A stretch of 38,799 nt of DNA from Spirogloea muscicola (Eukaryota > Streptophyta > Zygnematophyceae > Spirogloeales > Spirogloeaceae), in NCBI GenBank assembly GCA_009602725.1, contig WELB01000179.1, forward strand, positions 206,309 to 245,107, in the 5' to 3' direction. Each line of letters opens with the position of its first letter. The first letter of the stretch is position 1. Shown piece by piece: positions 12,930 through 23,000 of this stretch. The notes under the pieces were generated by a model. That model made no database searches. It was not told where the DNA came from and worked only from the letters and a program-made list of their open reading frames with translations. The translations under genes were made by a program, and so were the position numbers.

Positions 12930-13140
12930 GCGGCGGCGTCGGCGGCGGCGGCGGCGGCGGCGGCTGGCCAGCTGGCCTAGGGTTAGGTCGTGCTTAGGGT
13001 GTCAGGTAGGCATCGGGGGCAAAGCTGTCCCCTCCGCAAACCCCGCCGCCGCCGCCGCCGCCGCCNGAGCTCGAACGACAGCTTGTACACGTCGCCCGGC
13101 CCGCTGCCTGCGCCGCCGCCGCCGCCGCCGCCGCCGCCGG
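12930..13140. repeat. CGG/CCG triplet repeat clusters
   Basis: Three clusters of GGC/CCG triplets occupy most of the divergent promoter. They are strongly GC-rich and prone to sequencing and assembly error, which fits the single N at 13066. They give long artificial reading frames (poly-Ala, poly-Arg) on both strands that should not be taken as genes. Confidence 0.8.
13066..13066. other. Assembly ambiguity (N) inside CCG repeat
   Basis: A single undetermined base follows a run of CCG triplets. A lone N in such a repeat may be a base call failure or a placeholder for a gap of unknown size. The distance between the p115 and ZFC3H1-like promoters should be treated as provisional. Confidence 0.9.
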
Positions 13141-13270
13141 ACTTGCAGACGCCCCCCCCGTCAGGGCGGGGCATCCTGCGCCGCTGACTCGTTCGTGTGG
13201 CGCCGCACGCTCGCTCGCCGCGGCGGCGCGGGGGCGTGCAGTGGAGGAGGCCACAGAGAGCGAGGCGAGC

Positions 13271-16200
13271 ATGTCCGCTGCGGCACCGCCCAGCAATGTG
13301 CGAGGGCCGCCGCCGCCGGCGGATGCGGTTGTGGCAGTCGGTCAAGCTTGCATGCAAGTCGCCATTGATTTGTCGAGCAGGTCCGTCGTCGTCACCGCCG
13401 GCAGTTGCTGCTAACCTTGCAGGTCGCGGCGTCCAAAACCCCGGCCCGCGGCGGCCAGAGGCGGCAGCCGTCGCCGACGGCTCGCGCCGCGGCGCAGAAG
13501 CAAGCGCCCCTGCCGACAGCCGCTGCGGGCAGGGCCAGCGCGTCATCGGGCGTGCCGCTGTCGTCGTCCGCTCGGCTGGGCGGAGGCATGCCCCCCGCCG
13601 AGGCTGGCTCACAGCGCCCTGGCCCAGGCCAACAGTCTCAGCGGGCGAAAGCGGCGGGCAAGCCAGCACCGCCGGCAGTCGCCAACAACCTCATCATCCG
13701 CTTCTCAGAAAGCGACAACGACGAGCTGTCAGAAGGCGCCGGCGAAGATGGCGACGCCGCCCGTGAGAGGCGCAGCCACAAGGCCTCGGGTGGCGTTGAG
13801 CCCGTCGCTCAGAAGCATGCCATGGGGCCCGCTGCGGCCCGGCAGTACAGCAGCAAGGTGGCCGCGGAAATCGAGGACATGCGGCAGCAGCTGGCGGCGG
13901 CGACCATGGCGATGCAGCAGAAGAAGCAATGGCTAGCCGCCCGAGGGGCGGACCAGCGCCCAGCAGCTGCCGTGCAGAGTGCGCCTGCGCCGGCGGCCAA
14001 GGCGCCGGCTGACAGCCAAGCACCGGCCAGGAAGACGCCACTTCGCAGCCAAGTTCCTGGTGGTGCTCCGGATGTAGGGCGAGCCAAGCAGGGGAGGCTG
14101 CAGGCCCCCGTCCTGCCAATTAATGCCACACCATCGCCTGCTGGCGGCGCTGCCCCGCCTGGCAGTGCACCGTCGAGGCCTCCATCCCCGCTGCTTTTGG
14201 CTGGCCCGGCTGTTGACGCCAGCTATGCCACGCAGCTGCGGGACCAGGTCATGGCCCTGCAGCAGCGCTTGAGCACAGGCGGCCCGTCAGCTGCAGCGTC
14301 AGGTGCAACCTTTGCAATGCCGAACCCCTCCAAGGTGGGCGAGAGGGCTGCTGCTGCCTCATCCCCCGCTCTGGCGCAAGGACGCATGGCGGCGCGGCTC
14401 TCTCGGCCTCCTGCCGTGGACGTGCTCTCACCAAGCGAGGGCCGGCGGAGGAAGCGCCGACGCTCAGTTGCTGCTAGCGTGGAGGAAGCCACAGCGGCGG
14501 CTGATAGGACACAAGGAGGGGCCAACGAGCCCCAGGTCGTGCTCGAGGACGCTTCTGCAGGGACTGTAGATGGCGCCGCGGCAGAAGCTCTCAGAGCTGC
14601 GCTTGGCGAAAGCCAGGCACGCGAGCCGGCCTTGGCTGACCAGACGATGAGCCATGGCCAAGGACCCGCCTCCTTGGGCGCACGCGAAGTGGACGAGCTT
14701 CAACAGCCTGTTGTTGGCCAGCAAGCAGGCAACCACAATCCTCCTGTGGGCTTGGCAGTCGTGGAGAGCATACTGTTGGAGGAGCCTCACTTGGTTGTGG
14801 CTGGCAGTGACCAAGTTGGCCAGCAGGGGAGCGGGACCCGAGCATCGCCAGGTGCGTGGGAGGTTGTCGCTGGTGAGCAAGCTGGCGGCAGACTGTCAAC
14901 ACTGCGGCAGCTGCAGGAGGAGGAGGAGGTGGTTGATGAGCAGCTGGAGGAGGCACGGCAGTATCGCCGCCGCTGCGAGCTGCGCGAGCGCGTGGCGCGA
15001 CGGGCCTTCCGTGAAGCGCAGGAATCACTCCAGCAGGCAGAGCGGCTCTGCGCACAGCTCCGGGAGCAGCGCGAGCTGCTGGCAAGCCAGATCCATCGCG
15101 CCGAGGCTCAGCAGGTTGTCGGTGCTGGACCCCTGCTTGATGCACCACTGCTTCTAACAGAAGGGGACAGAAATCATCAAATGATTTCTGTGCCCGCGCC
15201 AGAGGCTCCAAGAGCAAGAGTGAATATGGCTCGCTTGACGAGCGTGCCGCCGTCCCCGTCCACCAAGAGCGCGCCTGCAGCAGCAGCTTCCCGTGTCAGA
15301 AGAACGCTCAGTCGGGGTCAGAGCCAGCTACCCCAGGTCCGTGCAGGGGAGCAAGCAGGTGAGGGCTGTAATCAGAAGCACTTGGTCAAGCTTGAGCTAC
15401 CAAGGCATCCGCTCAGAGTAGATCAGGACCAGTGGTCATGCTGAAGGACGTGTTCACTTCATATGACCTTTCGCAGAAGGTGACCAGGATGTGATTGCTG
15501 CGGAAGGAACTGGCAACAAGGAGTATGGGGAGAGAAAGGTGGGCCTGTGTGCTACCTTGTGAGATACATGTGACTGATGTCGCAGGAGAATATTGGCGTG
15601 TAAGTAAGTGTCAGATGGATTTGCTGCTAAACAATGTCAAGTGTTGTTGCTGTCCTGCTTTGGCCAGCTTGAGAAGGTGGATTGGATTCTCTCAACTGAT
15701 GTAGTAGGAATTCTCTCCAATTGTGTGGTCTGTGTAAGTCTAACAGGCGGCGACCAGTCAACCTCCGGAGGAGATTGGTGACGAGTTTGCTGGCGCAGGA
15801 GGACGTGATGGCAGCCAGGGAATGCCAGCCGCCGGCAATGTTGACAACGGGACCCGCAGTCAGCAGCAGACTGCTGAGCTGCGGTACACGCCGTTGGTGG
15901 TGGAGCCACAGGGCAGCGCCAGTGCTGAAGAACCTCCTGGGGCCTCGCATCACCAGGCAAGTGAAATGCATACAAAGAACCTGCAGTTGCCACAGAATGC
16001 CATACCTCCTCTGCTGAGCGGCGAAGATGGAGGAGTGCAGGCTCCAGAGCTCGAGGCTGTCCCTGCAACCAGCAGCTGTGAGCATCCAATTGGAGGCAGC
16101 AAGGGACAGGCAAAGCGTCGCCGACAAGAGAAGGAACTGGATGTTGGCAGCAGTGTTGGTAGATTGCAGCTGCTTGTCTCGGCCGCCAAGAAGGCAAGGC

Positions 16201-17012
16201 AAGCCGCTACTGCAAGTCCGATCTATCAGGCGTTGAAGCGCAAACAGATGGGGCGTGAGCTGCTGAAGAACAGGGAGCAACTGCTGAAGAGGGACGCAGA
16301 GCATCAGGATGGCAGCTCGTTGGCAAGTGCAACAGAGACTGTGGCACCACGGCGGATGGCGAGGCCACCTAGCCAGGATGACAAGGTAGAAGCAGAGCGC
16401 AGGGCTGGGGAGATCAGGGCACGGCTACTGAGAGAGCTTGCAGCGAGAGCAGAGAAGTTTTCCACAGAAGGAGTCCAGACTGCTCCAGCAGTCCCTGAGA
16501 AGCCACTGCCTGACTCTCAGCCAGGGCCAGCACCCCTTGGTGTTGACGGGCCACCAGTGAGAGCAGAGAAGTCATCCACTGAAGGAGTCCAGACTGCTCC
16601 AGCGATCCCTGAGAAGCCACTGCCTGCCTCTCAGCCCGGGCCAGCAGCTCTAGGTGTTGACTGGCCAGCAGCAAGAGCAGAGAAGTCTTCCACAGAAGGA
16701 GTCCGGACTGCTCCAGCAATCCCTGAGAAGCCACTGCCTGACTCTCAGCCAGGGCCAGCACCCCTTGGTGCTGACGGGCCACCAGTGAGAGCAGAGAAGT
16801 CTTCCACAGAAGGAGTCCAGACTGCTCCAGCAATCCCTGAGAAGCCACTGCCTGACTCTCAGCCAGGGCCAGCACCCCTTGGTGCTGACGGGCCACCAGT
16901 GAGAGCAGAGAAGTCATCCACCGAAGGAGTCCAGACTGCTCTAGCAATCCCTGAGAAGCCACTGCCTGCCTCTCAGCCCGGGCCAGCAGCTCTAGGTGTT
17001 GACGGGCCACCA
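13271..17012 (+). CDS. ZFC3H1-like protein, copy 1, 5' part only (truncated at assembly N)
   Basis: A tandem partial copy of the gene at 17021-25103. Exons: 13271-13297, 13423-15358, 15477-15538, 15747-17012 (open at the end). ATG at 13271 gives MSAAAPPSN, then a phase-0 intron to VAASKTPARGG. The same model fits copy 2, and a one-base length difference near the acceptor then falls in the intron. The encoded region is Ala/Gln/Pro-rich and mostly disordered. It contains an Arg/Glu-rich coiled coil (REVARR-like stretch around 14890-15120) and ends in five 38-residue repeats. The zinc finger and helical repeats of copy 2 are absent here. The two copies look about 90% identical by eye, including introns. 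It may be a real truncated duplicate, a complete gene interrupted by an assembly gap, or an uncollapsed allele. Confidence 0.75.
16443..17012 (+). repeat. Five 114-bp (38-residue) coding repeats in ZFC3H1-like copy 1
   Basis: Five in-frame units of exactly 114 bp encode variants of RAEKSSTEGVQTAPAIPEKP followed by a Pro-rich linker ending in GPP. Units differ by a few bases each. The array stops exactly at a unit boundary, where the next base is the N at 17013. The true number of units may therefore be larger. Confidence 0.95.
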
Positions 17013-17013
17013 N
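17013..17013. other. Assembly N joining repeat array to start of copy 2
   Basis: The single N sits between the last complete 114-bp unit of copy 1 and GGCGAGC plus the ATG of copy 2. The same GGCGAGCATG context precedes the copy 1 start. Reading through the N yields a spurious fused frame ending at 17054. This is the most likely place for missing or misjoined sequence in the window. Confidence 0.9.
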
Positions 17014-17020
17014 GGCGAGC

Positions 17021-20000
17021 ATGTCCGCTGCGGGAACGCCTGGGAAGGTGCTAGGGCCGCCGCCACCTCCGGATGCGGACGCGGCAGTTGGTCAAGCTTG
17101 TATGCAAGCCGCCATTGATTTTTCGAGCAGGTCCGTCGTCGTCACTGCCGGCAGTTGCTGCTAACCTGCAGGTCGCGGCGTCCAAAACCCCAGCCCGTGG
17201 CGGCCAGAGGCGGCAGCCGTCATCGACGGCTCGCGCCGCGGTGCAGAAGCAAGTGCCCCTGCCGTCAGCCGCTGCCGGCAGGGCCATCGCGTCGTCAGGC
17301 GTGCCGCTGTCGTCGTCCGCTCGGCTGGGCGGCATGCCCCCCGCCGAGGTCGGCGCACAGCGCCCTGGCCCAGGCCAACAGTCTCAGCCAGCGAAAGTGG
17401 CGGGCAAGCCATCGCCGCCGGCAGTCGCCAACAACCTCATCATCCGCTTCTCAGAGAGCGACAACGACGAGCTATCAGAGGGCGCTGGCGAAGATGGCGA
17501 CGCCGCCTGCGGGAGGCGCAGCCACAAGGCCACGGCGGCCTCGGGCGGCGTCGAGCCTGTCGCACAGAAGCATGCCTTGGGGCCCGCTGCGGCCAGGCAG
17601 TACAGCAGCAAGGTGGCCGCGGAGCTCGAAGACATGCGGCAGCAGCTGGCTGCGGCGACCATGGCGATGCAGCAGAAGAAGCAGTGGCTAGCCGCCCGAG
17701 GGGCGGACCAGCGCCCAGCGGCTGCCGTGCAGACCGCGCCTGCGCCGTCGACCAAGGCACCGGCTGACAGCCAAGCACCGGCCAGGAAGATACCAATTCG
17801 CAGCCAAGCTTCTGGCGGTGCTCCGGATGTAGGGCAAGCCAAGCAGGTTAGGCAGCAGACCCCCGTCCTTACAAGCAGTGTCACGCCATCGCCTGCCGGC
17901 GGCGCTGCCCCGCCTGGCAGTGCATTGTCGAGGCCTCCATCCCCGCTGCTTTTAGCCGGCCCAGCTGCTGACGCCAGCTATGCCACGCAGCTGCGGGACC
18001 AGGCCATGGGCCTGCAGCAGCGCTTGAGCAGAGGCGGTCCGCCAGCTGCAGCGTCTGATGCGACCTTTGCGATGCCGAACCCTGCCAAGGTGGGCGAGAG
18101 GGCTGCTGCTGTCTCATCTCCCGCTCTGGCACAAGGACGCATGGCGGCGCGGCTCTCTCGGCCCACTCCTGACATACTTGTGCTCTCACCAAGCGACGGC
18201 CGGAGGAGGAAGCGCCGGCGCTCAATTGCTACTAGCGTGGAGGAAGCCACAGCGGCGGCTGATAGGACACAAGGAGGGGCCAACGAGCCAGAGGTTGTGC
18301 TCGAGGACGCCTCTGCGGGAACCGCAGATGGCGCCGCGGCGGGAGCTTCCAGAGCTGCGCTTGGCGAAAGGCAGGCACGCGAGCCGGCCTTGGGTGACCA
18401 GATGACGAGCCATGGCCAAGGACCCGCCTCCTTGGGTGCACGTGAACTGAACGAGCTTCAACAGCCTGATGCTGGCCAGCAAGCAGGCAACCACGACCTT
18501 CCTGTGGGCCTGCCAGTCACGGAGAGCATGTCGCTGGATGAGCCTCGCTTGATTGCGGTTGGCAGTGACCAAGTTGGCCAGCAGGGGAGTGGGACCCGAG
18601 CATCGCCAGGCGCGTGGGAGGTTGTCGCCGGTGAGCAAGCTGGCGGCAGACTGTCAACACTGCGGCAGCTGCAGGAGGAGGAGGAGGTGGTTGATGAGCA
18701 GCTGGAGGAGGCACGGCAGTTTCGCCGCCGCTGCGAGCTGCGGGAGCGCGTGGCGCGACGGGCCTTTTGCGAGGCGCAGGAATCTCTCCAGCAGGCAGAG
18801 CGGCTCTGTGTACAGCTCCGGGGGCAGCGCGAGCTGCTGGCAAGCCAGATCCATCGCGCCGAAGCTCAGCAGGTTGTAGGTGCCGGACCCCTGCTTGATG
18901 CACCACTGTTTCTTACAGAAGGGGACAGAAATCAACACATAATCTCTGTGCCGGCCGCGCCAGAGGCTCCAAGAGCAAGAGTAAATATGGCTCGCTTAAC
19001 GAGCGTGCCGCCGTCCCCTTCCACCAAGAGCGCGCCTGGAGCAGCAGCTTCCCGTGTCAGAAGAACACTCAGTCGGGGTCAGAGCCAGCTACCCCAGGTC
19101 CGTGCAGGGGAGCGAGCAGGTGAGGGATCTAATCACAAGCACTTGGTCAAGCTTGAGCTACCAAGGCATCCGCTCAAGAGTAGATGAAGACGAGTGGTCA
19201 CCCTGACGGATTCGCTCACTTTGTATGACCCCCTTTGCAGAAGGTGGCCAGGATGTGATTGCTGCAGAAGGAACTGGCAACAAGGAGTATGAGGAGAGAA
19301 AGGTGAGCCTGTGTGCTACGCTGTGAGATACATGTGACTAATGTTGCAGGAGAATATTAGCGTGTAAGCAAGTGTCAGATGGATTCGCTGGTGAACGCTG
19401 TCAAGTGTTGTTGTTGCTGTCCTGCCTTGGCCAGCTTGAGGAGGTGGATTTGATATACTCTCTCAGCTGATGTGGTGGGTATTCTCTCCAATTGTGTGAT
19501 CTGTGTAAGTCCAGCAGGCGGCGACCAGTCAACCTCCAGAGGCAACTGGTGACGAGTTTGCTGGCGCAGGAGGACCTGATGGCAGCCAGGGGATGCCAGC
19601 TGCTGGCAATGTTGTCAACGAGACCGGCAGTCAGCAGCAGACTGCTGATGCTGAGCTGCGGAACATGCCGTCGGTTTTGGAGCAAAAGGGCAGCGCCGAT
19701 ACTGAAGAAGCTCCTGGGGCCTTGCATCACCAGGCAAGTGAAGCACATGCGAAGCACCTGCAGTTGCCACAGGATGCCGTACCTCCTCGGCTGAGCGGCG
19801 AAGATGGAGGAGTGCAGGCTCCAGAGCTCGAGGCAAACAGCAGCCTTGAGCATCAAAACGAAAGCAGCAAGGGACAGGCAAAGCGTCGCCGACAAGAAAA
19901 GAAACTGGATGATGGCAGCAGTGTTGGTAGATCGCAGCTGCTTGTCTTGACCGCCAAGAAGGCAAGGCAAGCCGCTACTGCAAGTCTGATCTATCAGGCG

Positions 20001-23000
20001 TTAAAGCGCAAACAGATGGGGAGCGAGCTGCTGAAGAACAGGGAGCAACTGCTGAAGAGGGACGCAGAGCATCAGGATGGCAGCTTGTTGGCGAGTGCAA
20101 CAGAGACTGTGGCACCACGGCGGATGGTGATGCCACATAGCCAGGATGACAAGGTAGAAGCAGAGCGCAGGGCTGGGGAGATCAGGGCACGGCTACTGAG
20201 AGAGCTTGCAGTGAGAGCAGAGAAGTCATCCACAGGAGGAGTCCAGACTGCTCCAGCAATCCCTGAGAAGCCACTGCCTGACTCTCAGCCAGGGCCAGCA
20301 CCCCTTGGTGCTGACGGGCCACCAGTGAGAGCAGAGAAGTCATCCACCGAAGGAGTCCAGACTGCTCTAGCAATCCCTGAGAAGCCACTGCCTGCCTCTC
20401 AGCCCGGACCAGCAGCTCTAGGTGTTGACGGGCCACCAGCGAGAGCAGAGAAATCATCCACCGAAGGAGTCCAGACTGCTCCAGCAATCCCTGAGAAGCC
20501 ACTGCCTGACTCTCAGCCAGGGCCAGCAACGCTAGGAGTTGACGTGCCACAAGGTAAAATCGAGAAGGACGAGACTGCTGGAGAGAGCAGTGGGGGCCCT
20601 CCTGGCAGCGTATCCGATGAAGGCCAGCATGTTGCAGGCAAGGCGAGGGTGGAGGAGGGCAGAGGCCCAACTGGCAGGGCGGAGCTTTTGCTAGGCCAAC
20701 TCAATGCCGTAAGTATGGAAGGACGACCAGCTCCTGCAGAGGAGATTGTTCTTCTGCCGCATGCAGTCCCGCAGGACGTTGTCAATGTGGATCATCGACA
20801 CAGCGTATCTGTACCACCTCCAATGCAGGAGGCTGTGATTGATGATGCAGACTTATCACCTGCAGTAGTAGAGGAACCTGTGGTCAATGGAGGGGGTGCT
20901 GAGGACAATGGGGCGGGCTCTGCAGAGATAGGCAAGCATGCACCTTGTGACCAAGCGAAGGAACAAGAGAGGGACGTAACTCACGTAGGGGACAGCACTT
21001 CAGTGCAAGTGGCAAGCGGCATGCTCGCAGAAAGCACTGGTCAAGAGAAGCATGGAAGCCCTCCTGGTAACGATCAGCAGGAGGAAGCGAGCTTGAGCGA
21101 CAGAGCATACACTAGCTCGGCCAGGGAAGAGGAGGTTCCGCTGGTCATGCAAGCGGAGCCCAAGACAGCGGTTTCAGAGGCTGTGGAAGAGACGTTGAGG
21201 ACCTCCGCTGTTGAGCAGCCTGCTGTTCCGGACGTTGCTCGCGGCAGCGGCAGGTCAGCAGCAAGTCTGCAGCCGGCACAGATGGCAAGCTTGGCCCCAG
21301 GAACGGCAGCAGGACTGCCCGAGCAGCCAAATGACCTGCTATGTCCGCCTCCAGAAGAGATGGAGTTGGATATTGCAGAGCCTGCTCCTATCCCGGAGCG
21401 TGTGGAGCATGTCCCCACCATTGAGGAACCTGCACCAGTGCAGATTACTAACGTCAACCTTGGCTCCAGAGCTCCTGTCTTGTCATCAGAACCAGCAGAT
21501 GTGTCTGCGCCTGAACCTGCGCCAGCAACGGCAGTGGCCGAGAGTGGCCACTTTGAGGCAGGGTCAGCATGGAAACAGGTCCCACCTGACTTCGTGCACA
21601 CAATCCCGGTGCGAGCCCCTGTGCCGCACGCCACTTCAACGGTTGAGACGATGTCTCTACTTCAGTCTCAGCTGCAGAGCAGTGACCTGCCTGCCATACC
21701 ATCTGCGGCATCTGACGGATTTCTCGGCCGAAAGAAGCCCCTGCTAGAGGCCCCATATTGTTCACCGCTGGAGATCCTTCGGTCTTACCGCATGAGCCCA
21801 CACTATTCTCGCACCTGGGGTCGATCGTTTTTGTCCAACACCTGGAGCCATCAGCTCAACTGCCAGGTGCCGCTCTGCAAGTTCGAGCAGCGAGGTCGCT
21901 GTAATGACGGCAGCTGCAATAGCCAGCACATGCACGACTATCAACCAACACATGAGCAGGTCCTTGGCCAACTCCAAGTCTACTGCAAGGGCAGTGGCCC
22001 ATTTCCCCACTTAGACAGCGCCCATCAGTACACTGCCGAGGAGGTTGAGCTTGCCGCAAGGGCACTAGTCTCTCGCGCTGAGGCCTCCCAGGGCGCTTGT
22101 TTTCTGCATCGACCGTTATCGGGAGCTGGTTCAGGCGGTATCAAAGTGCCTGATGATGGTCTGGCGGCTTCTCAGACCTATCCTCGCCCTAGTTGTATGC
22201 TTTGCATATGCACAAGCTGCGTTGTATAAATTGCTTGATTCATAGCTTCGCTCAGTCATGATATGGCATAGAGTTGCACCATGGTCCTCTGCAGGAGCTG
22301 ATGTGCCATCATACCTTGTGGGGTCATATGCCCATGGCAAGTTTTGCCTGTGGCGCTTGCTTAAAGGGGCCATATACAATCTACCCTTACAATGCAATGG
22401 CACTATCAATCAAGTGAAATCCATCCTGGTGACCTTACCGCGGCCCATGAACGAGAGCATGACCTGTCTGGGAGGCTCGGCTAGCTGGAGGGACACTGAT
22501 GGCTGGCCTAGACGGCACCACCACAAGGAAAAGCGCTACTATGAGGTTGACGCCGAGCAGCACATATGACTCTGAGTTGCCCACGTTGAGTTGCCCACAT
22601 GACAAAAACCATTGCTTTGCATGGTGCTGTCAAGCACTGCTATCGAAGCCCTTCTTGCATTACTTACTTTGATACTAGCAGACTGCTGACGTTGCAGAGA
22701 GAATGGGAGAATACACAGTCGATGACGTCGATACTTGATTCAGCACTGGGAATGTTGGAGGACGATGCCAAGACAGCACCAAAGGAGGCTGACACTCTCA
22801 ACAAGGTAGCATGCTGTGCTGACAGTGTTCTTGAGCACAATCCAAATTTTTGACAGATGGCACAGTTGTGTGTGACAATGACCAGCATGCCTTGTCAGGA
22901 CTACCAACAACTGCCATTGCCTGAGCCAAATTGCAGGCCATACAGCTCATATTTCAAGGCCTTCAAGCTAGCCCAGACTCTGTGCCGCTGTGGATTCTAC

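Larger units (their letters stand above)
12922..13270. promoter_or_regulatory. Divergent promoter region between p115 and ZFC3H1-like copy 1
   Basis: About 350 nt separates two divergently oriented start codons, so both promoters must lie here or overlap the genes. The stretch is dominated by CGG/CCG triplet runs (about 12930-12965, 13041-13065 and 13112-13140). It has an assembly N at 13066. A sequence resembling a plant telo-box core (TAGGGTTA) lies at 12978-12985. No TATA box is evident. Because of the N, the true length is unknown. Confidence 0.45.

Noticed and set aside
12978-12985. Telomere repeat or chromosome end signal
   Set aside because: It is only one imperfect unit, lying between two genes. 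At most it is a telo-box-like promoter element.
13405-13422. Starting ZFC3H1-like copy 1 at the non-ATG codon at 13405
   Set aside because: A model with ATG at 13271 and a phase-0 intron to 13423 works in both copies and explains the one-base difference before the acceptor.
12983-13669. Minus-strand frame of about 228 codons over the CGG repeats
   Set aside because: It is low-complexity Arg/Gly sequence caused by triplet repeats. It crosses an N and overlaps the better-supported ZFC3H1-like exons on the plus strand.
15571-15746. Extra small exons (GAGAATATT... and KVDW...) between exons 3 and 4 of ZFC3H1-like copy 1
   Set aside because: The two gene copies differ there by indels that break the frame, and direct splicing of exon 3 to exon 4 keeps phase 0 in both.
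16414-17022. Long minus-strand reading frame across the 114-bp repeats
   Set aside because: It is the antisense of the in-frame coding repeats. The unit length is a multiple of three, so the opposite strand stays open automatically, and the same artefact appears at 20182-20670.
16443-20552. CRISPR-like or satellite interpretation of the 114-bp units
   Set aside because: Units are contiguous, coding and in frame within a eukaryotic gene, with no spacers.
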